From the NCBI GenBank assembly GCA_964391675.1, contig CAYMMX010000003.1, positions 185,796 through 249,795 of the forward strand: 64,000 bases of DNA, given 5' to 3'. The notes beneath the pieces were generated by a model, which saw only the letters and a list, made by a program, of their open reading frames with translations, made no database searches and was not told where the DNA came from. The DNA comes from CAYMMX01 sp964391675 (lineage in GTDB: Bacteria; Cyanobacteriota; Vampirovibrionia; Gastranaerophilales; Gastranaerophilaceae). A program made the position numbers and the translations under genes. This document shows, one piece after another, positions 8,713-17,203 of the stretch. Position 1 is the first letter of the stretch. Every line of letters starts with the position of its first letter.

Positions 8713-9345
8713 TTATCGTGATATTACAAAAATTACTTCTTCTGCAAAAAAGTTAGAAAATAGTTTTGTTATAAAATTATTTTTTATATTAGATTTTGTC
8801 ATAAAAATATATTTTGAAATTCTAATACTACGATTTTTGCAAAATTTATAAAAATCGTTTACTGTTAAAAGGTGTATATTTGGGGTATCATACCATTCAA
8901 ACGGGAGGACTTTTGACTTTGGCATATGTCCTGTAAAAAACAAATAAAACCTTACTTTCCAATATGCGAAATTTGGAAATGATACAACTACTTTTTTACC
9001 AACTCTGAGCATTTCCTCAATTACATAATCAGGTTTTTCTGTTGATTGTAAGGTTTGATTTAATATTATCCAATCATATTCTTTATCATCGAAGCCTTTT
9101 AAACCTTCATCTATATCCCCTTGAATTACAGAAAGACCTTTTTCAAGAGAGGAAACTACAGAATTCTGATTGATTTCAACACCCAATCCTTTAACATTTT
9201 TTTCTTTAATGAGTTTTGCAAGTAATTCACCATCACCACAACCTAAATCCAAAACTTTTGACTCGTTATTAATAATATCAGTAATGATTGAATAGTTAAG
9301 TCTTAAACCTTGTGTTTTTCCATATTCCTTATTTGTTTTACTCAC
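8713..9345 (-). CDS. metW: Methionine biosynthesis protein MetW
   Basis: SAM-dependent methyltransferase-fold protein that partners MetX in homoserine acylation pathways. Signatures are 'VLDLGCGDGELL' (SAM loop), 'ILNQTLQSTEKPD', 'SFPNFAYWKVR' and 'WYDTPNIHLLT', all typical of MetW. Length 210 aa is normal. The gene follows metX by 2 nt on the same strand, the usual metX-metW pairing. Confidence 0.93.
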   Translation of the reverse strand: MSKTNKEYGKTQGLRLNYSIITDIINNESKVLDLGCGDGELLAKLIKEKNVKGLGVEINQNSVVSSLEKGLSVIQGDIDEGLKGFDDKEYDWIILNQTLQSTEKPDYVIEEMLRVGKKVVVSFPNFAYWKVRFYLFFTGHMPKSKVLPFEWYDTPNIHLLTVNDFYKFCKNRSIRISKYIFMTKSNIKNNFITKLFSNFFAEEVIFVISR

Positions 9346-9347
9346 TA

Positions 9348-10463
9348 TTACTCCTTTGTCCCTAAAAAACTTTTTATAATCTTAGTTTGAGTTTCAAATT
9401 CTAATAAAAAAGCATCATGCCCGCAAGGACTTTCAATTTCGCAAAAAGAAACATCTTTATGGGCTTTAATCAAGGCATTAACTATTTCTTTTGATTGTGC
9501 AGTCGGAAATAGCCAATCACTTGTGAAAGAAATAATCAAGAATCTTGCATTAGTTCTTTTTAAAGATTCTTCGAGCGAAGTAAATTTTTGCGCAGTGTCA
9601 TATAAATCTACCGCTTTGGTTATATATAAGTATGAATTTGCATCAAACCTGTCAACAAAGGTTTGTCCCTGATGTTCAAGATAACTTTCTACTTCAAAAT
9701 CTATATTGAAATCAAAATTTGGTTTATCTTTATCTTGAAAACGTCTTGCAAATTTATTTTGCATAGCATCTTCGCTTAAATAAGTAACGTGTCCTATCAT
9801 TCTTGCAATTGCTAAACCTCTTTCCGGTTGTTTTTCTGCATCATAATAATTTCCGTTATTAAAATTTGGATCTGATAAAATTGCGTTTCTTCCAATTGCA
9901 TTAAAGGCAATACTTTGTGCAGATAATTTACTTGTAGATGCAATTATAATACAAGCTTTTACCTTATCTGAAAAACTTACCCCCCATTCAATAGCTTGCA
10001 TCCCTCCCATAGATCCACCTGCTACAATCAACTCGTTGACACCTAAAAAATCTATTAATTTTTTTTGAACCTTAACTGTATCTTCAATTGTTATAACAGG
10101 GAAATCAAGTCCGTACCTTTGATTAGTATCCGGCTTATATGAACAAGGTCCTGTCGTTCCGGAACACCCACCTAATATATTAGAAGAAATTACAAAAAAT
10201 TTATCAGTATCGAATGCCTTACCTGGGCCTATCATTTCATTCCACCAACCAAATTTTTTATCTTCTTCTGAATGCTTACCTGCTGCATGAGCATCTCCTG
10301 TAAGAGCATGCAAAACCAAAATTGCATTATCATTATTTTTATTCAATTTTCCGTATGTTTCATAAGCAATAGTATATTCAGGTAAAAGCTTTCCGCTTTC
10401 TAGTATCAACGGTTCTTTTATTTCTAAATATTGTGTTTGAACTATACCAATATCACTTGCCAA
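9348..10463 (-). CDS. metX: Homoserine O-acetyltransferase
   Basis: Alpha/beta-hydrolase enzyme making O-acyl-homoserine for methionine synthesis. The nucleophile elbow is 'GGSMGGMQ' with Ser151. The acid is in 'FTSDWLFP' and the His in 'CGHDAFLLE' near the C-terminus. 'NILGGCSGTTGP' is a MetX signature. The start is TTG with AGGAG 6 nt upstream. It sits between ychF (9-nt gap) and metW. Acetyl versus succinyl specificity cannot be read with certainty. Confidence 0.94.
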   Translation of the reverse strand: MASDIGIVQTQYLEIKEPLILESGKLLPEYTIAYETYGKLNKNNDNAILVLHALTGDAHAAGKHSEEDKKFGWWNEMIGPGKAFDTDKFFVISSNILGGCSGTTGPCSYKPDTNQRYGLDFPVITIEDTVKVQKKLIDFLGVNELIVAGGSMGGMQAIEWGVSFSDKVKACIIIASTSKLSAQSIAFNAIGRNAILSDPNFNNGNYYDAEKQPERGLAIARMIGHVTYLSEDAMQNKFARRFQDKDKPNFDFNIDFEVESYLEHQGQTFVDRFDANSYLYITKAVDLYDTAQKFTSLEESLKRTNARFLIISFTSDWLFPTAQSKEIVNALIKAHKDVSFCEIESPCGHDAFLLEFETQTKIIKSFLGTKE

Positions 10464-10472
10464 TTAATTCTC

Positions 10473-11570
10473 CTAATTATTGAATCTAAAATGGACAATA
10501 TCACCGTCTTGAACTATATAATCTTTACCTTCCATTCGAGTTACACCTTTTTCTTTACAAGCCGAGTAAGAACCGCATTCAATAAAGTCTTTGTAACTTG
10601 TAACTTCAGCTTTAATAAATCCTTTTTCAAAATCAGTATGAATAACCCCTGCTGCCTGAGGTGCTTTAGCACCTGATGGGATTGTCCAGGCACGAACTTC
10701 TTTTTCACCTGCGGTAATATATGTTCTTAAATCAAGCAAATGATAAACTGTTTTTATCATTCTGTTTATTCCAGAATCTTCTATTCCAAGCTCATTTAAA
10801 TATTCTTTTGCTTCGTCAGAATCCAATTCTGCAAGCTCTGATTCAATTTTAGCTGAAACCAAAACAACATCAGCATTGTGTGTTTTAGCATACTCTTCAA
10901 CTTTTTTTGTATAGTCATTTCCCATTTTTAAATCGAATTCTGAAACATTAGCACAATAAATCATTGGCTTAACTGACATTAAGTGAAGTGTTTTTATAAT
11001 TGCTTGCTCATCTTCATTAAAATATTCTTTTATATTTATAAATTTTCCTTCTGAAAGAAGCTCTGTCAATTTGGTTAAAACAGTATTTTCTAAAACAGCA
11101 TCTTTATCACCGGATTTAGCTGTCTTAATTGTTTTTGCCTGACGTTTTTCAACAGTAGCCAAATCAGCTAAAGCAAGCTCTGTATTAATAATTTCTATAT
11201 CATCAATAGGATTTATTTTTCCTGCAACATGAATTGTATTTTCATCATCAAAACACCTTACAACTTGGATTATAGCATCGACTTCTCTTATAGTATGCAA
11301 AAATTGGTTTCCTAATCCTTCTCCTTTACTGGCACCCTTAACAAGTCCTGCAATATCAACAAATTCTATAGCTGTAGGTATTACAACTTGTGTTCCTACT
11401 AATTTCTGCAAAATTTCCAATCTTTCATCAGGAACATTAACTACACCTACATTAGGCTCAATTGTACAAAACGGGTAATTTGCACTTTGTGCATTTTTTG
11501 CACTTGTAAGTGCATTAAATAATGTTGATTTTCCTACATTTGGCAACCCTACTATTCCGGTTCTTAGCAT
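10473..11570 (-). CDS. ychF: Redox-regulated ATPase YchF (Obg-like)
   Basis: P-loop NTPase of the Obg family that prefers ATP and interacts with the ribosome. It begins 'MLRTGIVGLPNVGKST'. 'FCTIEPN' and 'DIAGLVKGAS' follow, and 'NVSE' replaces the GTP-specific NKxD, consistent with ATP use. The C-terminal TGS domain includes 'TYITAGEKEVRAWTIP'. The chosen ATG at 11570 has AAGGA 7 nt upstream and gives 365 aa, the family length. A longer frame to 11621 lacks support. First gene of ychF-metX-metW. Confidence 0.96.
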   Translation of the reverse strand: MLRTGIVGLPNVGKSTLFNALTSAKNAQSANYPFCTIEPNVGVVNVPDERLEILQKLVGTQVVIPTAIEFVDIAGLVKGASKGEGLGNQFLHTIREVDAIIQVVRCFDDENTIHVAGKINPIDDIEIINTELALADLATVEKRQAKTIKTAKSGDKDAVLENTVLTKLTELLSEGKFINIKEYFNEDEQAIIKTLHLMSVKPMIYCANVSEFDLKMGNDYTKKVEEYAKTHNADVVLVSAKIESELAELDSDEAKEYLNELGIEDSGINRMIKTVYHLLDLRTYITAGEKEVRAWTIPSGAKAPQAAGVIHTDFEKGFIKAEVTSYKDFIECGSYSACKEKGVTRMEGKDYIVQDGDIVHFRFNN

Positions 11571-11746
11571 TTTTATATCCTTAACTTGTGTCTTACTAAA
11601 TTGTACCAAGAACAAAAACATTTTTCGCTGAAGAACTTGTATTAAATATTACAAACTGTAAAGATTATTTTTTAAGACAAAAAAAAAATTTTTTACGAGT
11701 TTTAGCATTAATGAAGTAAAACGTTAAATTAATACAAGGAGAAAAA

Positions 11747-12244
11747 ATGGAAATAAAAAAAATAAATTGTAATCAAAATTTTAGAGCTAGTATCCCGTAT
11801 AATAATATTGATTATAAAGCTATAAGTAAATTTTTTAATTCTGAAGATGTTATTAATAGCTTAGCTAATGCTTTACCACACCTAAAAAAAATAGGTGGTG
11901 AAAATGACCCCTCAATAATTTTTAAAATCGGTATAGATGAAGCGAAATCTTTTGGAAAAGGTTTATGCATAGACTGTTTTACAAAACAGGAAAAAATTGT
12001 AACTATGCCGGTTAAAAAAGGATTTTGGGGTCAAAAACTTATTCAGGTTAAAAAGGTATTTAATGGAGATGATAATATAGTACTAACAAAAGAAGAAGCT
12101 TCTAATCCGGAAACTATTATTGCAGAAGCCCAAAAGCTTTTTGACGGAGATTCAATACAAACTCCACGTAAAGCTTTTGCAAAAGCCAGTGAAGTAAGTG
12201 ATGCTATGCAAAACTTAATCAGAGCACATCAAGACATTCAATAA
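11747..12244 (+). CDS. Unknown small protein, 165 aa
   Basis: Strong AAGGAG precedes the ATG. The N-terminus 'MEIKKINCNQNFRASIP' resembles that of the gene at 532. The body is soluble, mixed, and has no recognisable domain; 'CIDCFTKQEKIV' contains two cysteines. It is followed 10 nt later by a strong terminator shared with secA. Monocistronic. Function unknown; it looks like one of the lineage-specific short proteins of this group. Confidence 0.75.
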   Translation: MEIKKINCNQNFRASIPYNNIDYKAISKFFNSEDVINSLANALPHLKKIGGENDPSIIFKIGIDEAKSFGKGLCIDCFTKQEKIVTMPVKKGFWGQKLIQVKKVFNGDDNIVLTKEEASNPETIIAEAQKLFDGDSIQTPRKAFAKASEVSDAMQNLIRAHQDIQ

Positions 12245-12254
12245 TTTTGATTTT

Positions 12255-12300
12255 ATATTAAGAGAGCAAGACTTCAAAAGAAGTCTTGCTCTCTTAATAT
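12255..12300. terminator. Bidirectional terminator between the 11747 gene and secA
   Basis: Perfect inverted repeat of about 20 bp (AAGAGAGCAAGACTTC / GAAGTCTTGCTCTCTT) with loop AAAA and AT-rich flanks. It serves both converging genes. Confidence 0.9.
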
Positions 12301-12302
12301 TT

Positions 12303-15092
12303 TTAATTATTCTTCCCGCAGCATTGTTTATATTTTTTGCCGCTTCCGCAAGGACAAGGGTCATTTCTACCTATTTTACTATGCTGTTCAGGTTTTTTAA
12401 CTGAATTTTCGACATCTTCATTTGAAACAAAACTTTCTGCGGCACGTGCTAAATCAGTTTCAATTACACTTTCATCCTGCATATTTACAATTTGCACTCC
12501 GAATTTTGTTCTAAATAAATGTTTAACTGTTTCTCCTTGAATCTCAAACATCATTTTATTAAACAAATCATACGCTTCTTTTTTGTATTCAATTAACGGA
12601 TCTTTTTGACCATAAGCCCTAAGGCCTATACCATCTCTAAGCATATCAATATTATGCAAATGATCAATCCATTTATTATCAATGACTCTCAGTAACACAT
12701 CTTTTTCAATATTTCTCATCACATTTATTGCACTAAAAGCTTCTTGCGGGGTATGAGTATCTTCATATTTTGAAATAACATCATTATAAAAACTAATGAT
12801 CTCTCTTTCATGATCTTGATATGCATACTTAGCTTTTTGTGTTAATTTCTCTGAAACAGCATCAAACTTAAGTCCTTGAATATTCGAAACAGTAAAATCC
12901 GAAAGTTGAGGTATTATTGAATGAAGTTCCTTTATCATTGTTTGAAGTTCATCATAAACATATTCTTCCGGTTGCATTTCAGGAGTTATATAGCTTTTTA
13001 AAAGTCTATCAATCTCTTGTTCAATCATAAATACTATATTTTCGTTCAGTTTTTCACCCTTTAGAACTTGTCTTCTTTGTGAATAGAATTTCTCTCTTTG
13101 AATATTCATAACATCATCATATTCAAGTACATTTTTTCTTATATCAAAATGATAAGTTTCTACTTTCTTTTGAGCAGATTGAATTTGCCTTGAAATAATC
13201 GGTGCTTCAATAGCCATCGATTCATCAACATTTAAAACATTCATAAGGTTTGTAATTTTTTCTCCACCGAAAATTCTCATTAAATTATCTTCTAAAGATA
13301 AGAAAAACCTTGTTGAACCGGGGTCTCCCTGACGAGCTGCCCGACCTCTTAATTGATTATCAATACGTCTGGATTCGTGTCTTTCTGTTCCTATAACATG
13401 CAAACCACCAGCCAATACTACATTATTATGTTCTTCTTCAGTAAGTTTTCTTGATTTTTCAAGTACTTCTTGCTTCTTTTGTTCATAATTTGGAGATTCA
13501 GAGGTAATTTTTAAATTTTCCAATTCTTCTTTAGCCAAATACTCAGCATTACCTCCAAGTAAAATATCAGTACCACGACCGGCCATATTTGTTGCAATAG
13601 TAACAGCTCCAAATCTTCCTGCCTGAGCAATAATATAAGCTTCTTTTTCATGGTGTTTTGCATTTAATACATTATGCTTAACTCCGCGCTTTCTTAACAA
13701 ATCCGAAATATATTCAGATTTTTCAATGCTTACGGTTCCGACTAAAACCGGTCTGCCTTTCTTATTCATTTCAATAATTTCGTCTACAACAGATAGATAT
13801 TTTTGTTTTTCAGTTTTGTAAATAACATCCGAATAATTTATTCTTATATCGTCTTTATTTGTAGGAATAGAGGTTACTTCTAAATTATAAATCTTTCCGA
13901 ATTCAGCTTCTTCAGTCATTGCTGTACCTGTCATTCCGGATAATTTAGGATAAAGTCTAAATAAATTTTGAAAAGTTATACTTGCTAAAGTTTGAGTTTC
14001 ATCTTGTATTTTTACATTTTCTTTTGCTTCTATAGCTTGATGAAGCCCGTCAGACCAACGTCTACCATCCATTAAACGTCCTGTAAATTCGTCTACAATA
14101 ACAACTTCACCGTCTTTAACAACATAATCTGTATCTTTTGTAAATAATTCTTTTGCTTTTAAAGCCTGCAACAAATGATGTGCATATTGAGTTGCAATAT
14201 CAAATAAGTCATCAACACCGGTTAATTCTTGTGCTCTATCAATGCCTTCTTCGGTTAAAATTATGTTTTTATTTTTTTCATCAACTTCATAATCTATGTC
14301 TTTTTTAAGTTGAGGAGCAATTTTTGACATCATTTTATATGTTTCAGCAGATTTTTCTAATCTTCCGCTAATGATTAAAGGTGTTCTGGCTTCATCAATT
14401 AAAATACTATCAACTTCGTCAATAATTGCATAATTATACGGACGCTGAACAAGCATTTCTAAACTTCCTGCCATATTATCTCTAAGATAATCAAAACCGA
14501 ATTCGTTATTTGTACCGTATGTTATATCGCAAGAATAAGCCGCTTTTTTTTCTTCAAATTCGTTTTCTCCCCGGGAACCTGAAAGAACTACTCCTACCGT
14601 TAAGCCGAGGAATTTATATATTTGTCCCATCCAATCACTGTCACGCTTTGCAAGATAATCATTTACTGTTACTATATGAACACCTTTTCCGCTAAGAGCA
14701 TTAAGGTATGCCGGTAAAGTCGCAACGAGAGTTTTCCCTTCACCTGTTCTCATCTCTGCTATATGCCCGTTGTGAAGAAAATATCCGCCAACCAACTGTA
14801 CATCAAAATGACGCATATTTAAAACTCTTTTACCAGCCTCTCGAACTGTAGCAAAAGCTTCTGGTAAAATCTTATCTAAAACTTCTTTTTCCAAAGCTCT
14901 GTCTGTTAGAAAATCATCAGATGTTTTTCTAGATGCAAGTATTGATCTAAATTCGTCCGTCTTGTTTTTTAATTCAATATCTGTCATTTTTGCGAATTCA
15001 GGCTCAAGAGCATTTATATGATCAACGATTCCCATTACACTTTTAATTTTTCTTTCGTTAGGGTCTCCTAGTAATTTTAATAACCAATTCAT
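12303..15092 (-). CDS. secA: Protein translocase ATPase SecA
   Basis: Motor ATPase of the Sec pathway. Visible motifs are Walker A 'MRTGEGKT', Walker B region 'IDEVDSILIDEARTPLIISG', helicase motif 'TNMAGRGTDI', preprotein cross-linking and helical wing regions, and a C-terminal SEC-C zinc site 'CPCGSGKKYKQCCG'. Length 929 aa is normal. The ATG follows a GGGAGAGGA stretch. Monocistronic, divergent from the gene at 15309; the 216-nt intergenic region holds a palindrome. Confidence 0.98.
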   Translation of the reverse strand: MNWLLKLLGDPNERKIKSVMGIVDHINALEPEFAKMTDIELKNKTDEFRSILASRKTSDDFLTDRALEKEVLDKILPEAFATVREAGKRVLNMRHFDVQLVGGYFLHNGHIAEMRTGEGKTLVATLPAYLNALSGKGVHIVTVNDYLAKRDSDWMGQIYKFLGLTVGVVLSGSRGENEFEEKKAAYSCDITYGTNNEFGFDYLRDNMAGSLEMLVQRPYNYAIIDEVDSILIDEARTPLIISGRLEKSAETYKMMSKIAPQLKKDIDYEVDEKNKNIILTEEGIDRAQELTGVDDLFDIATQYAHHLLQALKAKELFTKDTDYVVKDGEVVIVDEFTGRLMDGRRWSDGLHQAIEAKENVKIQDETQTLASITFQNLFRLYPKLSGMTGTAMTEEAEFGKIYNLEVTSIPTNKDDIRINYSDVIYKTEKQKYLSVVDEIIEMNKKGRPVLVGTVSIEKSEYISDLLRKRGVKHNVLNAKHHEKEAYIIAQAGRFGAVTIATNMAGRGTDILLGGNAEYLAKEELENLKITSESPNYEQKKQEVLEKSRKLTEEEHNNVVLAGGLHVIGTERHESRRIDNQLRGRAARQGDPGSTRFFLSLEDNLMRIFGGEKITNLMNVLNVDESMAIEAPIISRQIQSAQKKVETYHFDIRKNVLEYDDVMNIQREKFYSQRRQVLKGEKLNENIVFMIEQEIDRLLKSYITPEMQPEEYVYDELQTMIKELHSIIPQLSDFTVSNIQGLKFDAVSEKLTQKAKYAYQDHEREIISFYNDVISKYEDTHTPQEAFSAINVMRNIEKDVLLRVIDNKWIDHLHNIDMLRDGIGLRAYGQKDPLIEYKKEAYDLFNKMMFEIQGETVKHLFRTKFGVQIVNMQDESVIETDLARAAESFVSNEDVENSVKKPEQHSKIGRNDPCPCGSGKKYKQCCGKNN

Positions 15093-15191
15093 AATTAAAA
15101 ATATCCTCTCCCATTTTTACATTAATTGTAACATGAACAAATATTTATTGTATCTAGTTAAAAGGTTATATACAGTGGATAAAAAACATAA

Positions 15192-15211
15192 TTGTTAAGA
15201 ATTCTTAACAA
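15192..15211. promoter_or_regulatory. 20-bp perfect palindrome in the secA / 15309 divergent region
   Basis: TTGTTAAGAA followed directly by TTCTTAACAA. Its position between two divergent genes suggests an operator; the cognate regulator is unknown. Confidence 0.5.
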
Positions 15212-15226
15212 AATAAGGTCTAAAAT

Positions 15227-15253
15227 TAAAGTAAAAAAATAATATGTCGATAT
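15227..15253 (+). promoter_or_regulatory. Sigma-28 (FliA)-like promoter
   Basis: TAAAGTAA (15227-15234), 11-nt spacer, GTCGATAT (15246-15253). The flagellar sigma-28 consensus is TAAAGTTT-N11-GCCGATAA. The same GTCGATAT box with the same spacing lies upstream of the gene at 46714 (minus). Placed 55 nt before the start at 15309. Confidence 0.6.
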
Positions 15254-15308
15254 TTTATACATAGGGAAATAAAAGTTACGATTTAACAAAATTAAGGAGC
15301 AAATTGAA

Positions 15309-16280
15309 ATGGGAATGTCCGCATCACAAGCGAGAATGTTGTCTTTAACAACCAGATTATCTGATTTGGAATATCAGGCTCAATCCATTTCTAATTCAAA
15401 AATTAGATTGGCTGACCAATCTACTTCTGCTTCTCAAAAATATCAAGATGCTTTAAATAAAGAAAAACTTACTGTTATGACAGGGTACAATACAAATATT
15501 GATGCAACTGCTTATAATTTAACTACCTATAATGCAGTTTCTACAACAGATAAACAAAGATTTATTACAGATGCCACAGGAAGAGTCCTTGTTTCTTCTT
15601 CTGTAGGAAGCCTATATGATACTTCTCAAAATGTCGGAAGTACTTCTTATTCTTTAAAACAAACTTATTCTTCAAATTCAGCTTATTTAACTGCCGCCTT
15701 AGGCTATTCAAATGAAACAGAAGCTGCGGCTGCCGGCAGAGATTATGATGCAAACAAAGTTGCATATTATACAAATAGATACTCAGGTGCTGAACAGTTC
15801 TTAAGAGGTTTAGGCTATACATCTAATGTCAGTAACACCAGTGCAAGCTATACTTATGATGCAGCAGCTGTTGATTATTATCTAAATGTATTTAACCAGA
15901 TAGCTGAAAATGGATATAATTCCCCTGGTGATGGAAGAATGAAAGATAGTGAATGGTTATACTCAGAATTGAGCGCAGGGAATTTATACATTGAAGAATG
16001 GAATACCAGCGGAGGAGAAGATGGCAGTGGCGGTTGGGAACAAATTTCCTGGTCTTCCGGAGATGCTTCTCTTCAAACTGAAAGTGATGAGTCAGATGTC
16101 GCAAAAGCAGAGGCTGAATATGAAACAGCTATGGCAACTATTAAATCTCAAGATAACAAGTACGATTTACAGTTAAAGCAAATTGAAACACAACACTCTG
16201 CTGTTCAAACAGAAATAGAGTCCGTAAGAAAAGTTATTGATAAAAATATTGACAGAACATTTAAATTATTTGATGCATAA
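15309..16280 (+). CDS. 'ASQAR' N-terminal protein, probably flagellum-coregulated
   Basis: 323 aa beginning 'MGMSASQARMLSLTTRLSDLE', a signature I associate with lineage-specific proteins of gut Melainabacteria and some other gut bacteria. Function is unknown. Residues 1-60 and about 265-323 are predicted helical and coiled-coil-like. The middle (about 65-250) is low-complexity, rich in Ser, Thr, Tyr, Gly and Asn. No classical signal peptide. This helix-low complexity-helix layout recalls flagellar axial proteins, but no flagellin motif is seen. AAGGAG precedes the ATG. The sigma-28-like promoter upstream links it to motility by inference. Confidence 0.75.
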   Translation: MGMSASQARMLSLTTRLSDLEYQAQSISNSKIRLADQSTSASQKYQDALNKEKLTVMTGYNTNIDATAYNLTTYNAVSTTDKQRFITDATGRVLVSSSVGSLYDTSQNVGSTSYSLKQTYSSNSAYLTAALGYSNETEAAAAGRDYDANKVAYYTNRYSGAEQFLRGLGYTSNVSNTSASYTYDAAAVDYYLNVFNQIAENGYNSPGDGRMKDSEWLYSELSAGNLYIEEWNTSGGEDGSGGWEQISWSSGDASLQTESDESDVAKAEAEYETAMATIKSQDNKYDLQLKQIETQHSAVQTEIESVRKVIDKNIDRTFKLFDA

Positions 16281-16330
16281 AAAAGTTTAAAATAAACCCT
16301 ACCTATTCCCATAATTTCGTAACGTTTAAT

Positions 16331-16360
16331 GGCGCTAAATATCTATTTAGCGTCTTTTTA
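16331..16360 (+). terminator. Intrinsic terminator after the 15309 gene
   Basis: GGCGCTAAATA / TATTTAGCGTC (one G-U pair) with loop TC, followed by TTTTTATTTTT. Confidence 0.85.
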
Positions 16361-16513
16361 TTTTTATAAATATTAAGTTATATTAAGAAAAATATATATT
16401 ATACATATTTTCCTATAAGTCAGTATTTTCAAGTGTTTTAGATAAAAAGATGCAAATTTTTATTAAAAAAATATATAATTATATTAATAAACTAGCAAAA
16501 AAAAAATTTGTCA

Positions 16514-16536
16514 TGTTTTATAACATGTTGTAAACA
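16514..16536. promoter_or_regulatory. Imperfect palindrome centred on AACATGTT
   Basis: TGTTT...AACATGTT...AAACA, 23 bp, 31 nt before the start at 16568. It has the size and symmetry of an HTH-dimer operator. No regulator is assigned. Confidence 0.35.
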
Positions 16537-16567
16537 TAATAAGATGATATTAAAAGGTAAAAAAGAA

Positions 16568-16912
16568 ATGAGAGAAGTTAATACTAACGTTGATTTAAGT
16601 AAAATTAAAAATCAAAATGCCGTTTTCAATGCTATAGAAAAATCTGAGAGCAGTCAAAGTGAGAATGTACAAAAAAAAGAAATAAAAGATTTTTCTAATC
16701 ATACTGAAATTCTAGGACGCTCTCAAGTTAATAAGACTGATAATTTAAAAGCAGATGTTGCTTTTTGCTCAGAAAATCAAAAAACTGTCGAACTATCCGA
16801 TAAACTTTTTGAAATAGCTTATGAAAAACTAAAAGATGCAAATGATCCTCATGCATATGAAAAAGCTTGTGCAATAGCAACTTCTGAAGATGCTAAAGCT
16901 TTATTGAAATAA
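16568..16912 (+). CDS. Unknown small protein, 114 aa
   Basis: The ATG at 16568 has AAGG about 10 nt upstream. A longer frame to 16508 has no ribosome-binding site. The first ~75 residues are polar and probably disordered. The C-terminal ~40 are helical ('LFEIAYEKLKDANDPHAYEKACAIATSEDAKALLK'-type, ending at the stop). No domain recognised. It lies 291 nt upstream of a sigma factor gene on the same strand. An anti-sigma role like FlgM was considered, but the characteristic FlgM C-terminal motif is not visible. Confidence 0.6.
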   Translation: MREVNTNVDLSKIKNQNAVFNAIEKSESSQSENVQKKEIKDFSNHTEILGRSQVNKTDNLKADVAFCSENQKTVELSDKLFEIAYEKLKDANDPHAYEKACAIATSEDAKALLK

Positions 16913-17108
16913 TTCAATAAATTATTATTTTTTCTTTATATAAAATCATTATTTAACATTCATCAAAATGTTAAGAAGTATTACTTGAATTTATTATATT
17001 TTAATTATATTTTAATAAATCTTAATAATAGACTTGTGCTTTTGATATATATATGATATATTAAATATATAGCGCCCCCGAGTATTTTTTGGAATGTTAA
17101 TTATCTAA

Positions 17109-17160
17109 GCCATTGCTTTTTAGCAGGATTTTTCTAATGCTAAAGTGATATTTTAATGGC
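17109..17160 (+). promoter_or_regulatory. Nested stem in the sigma factor leader
   Basis: GCCATT (17109-17114) pairs with AATGGC (17155-17160), enclosing TTAGCA (17120-17125) with TGCTAA (17138-17143). It lies 44 nt before the sigma gene ATG. Possible post-transcriptional control element. Confidence 0.35.
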
Positions 17161-17203
17161 ATTATTTTTTATGAAAATATGAAAGTGAAAATAGGAGCTT
17201 AAT

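Noticed and set aside
11571..11621. Longer ychF start
   Set aside because: AAGGA is spaced for the ATG at 11570, which matches the family N-terminus.
16568..16912. FlgM anti-sigma factor
   Set aside because: C-terminal helices lack the FlgM pattern, and the adjacent sigma factor is not FliA-type.
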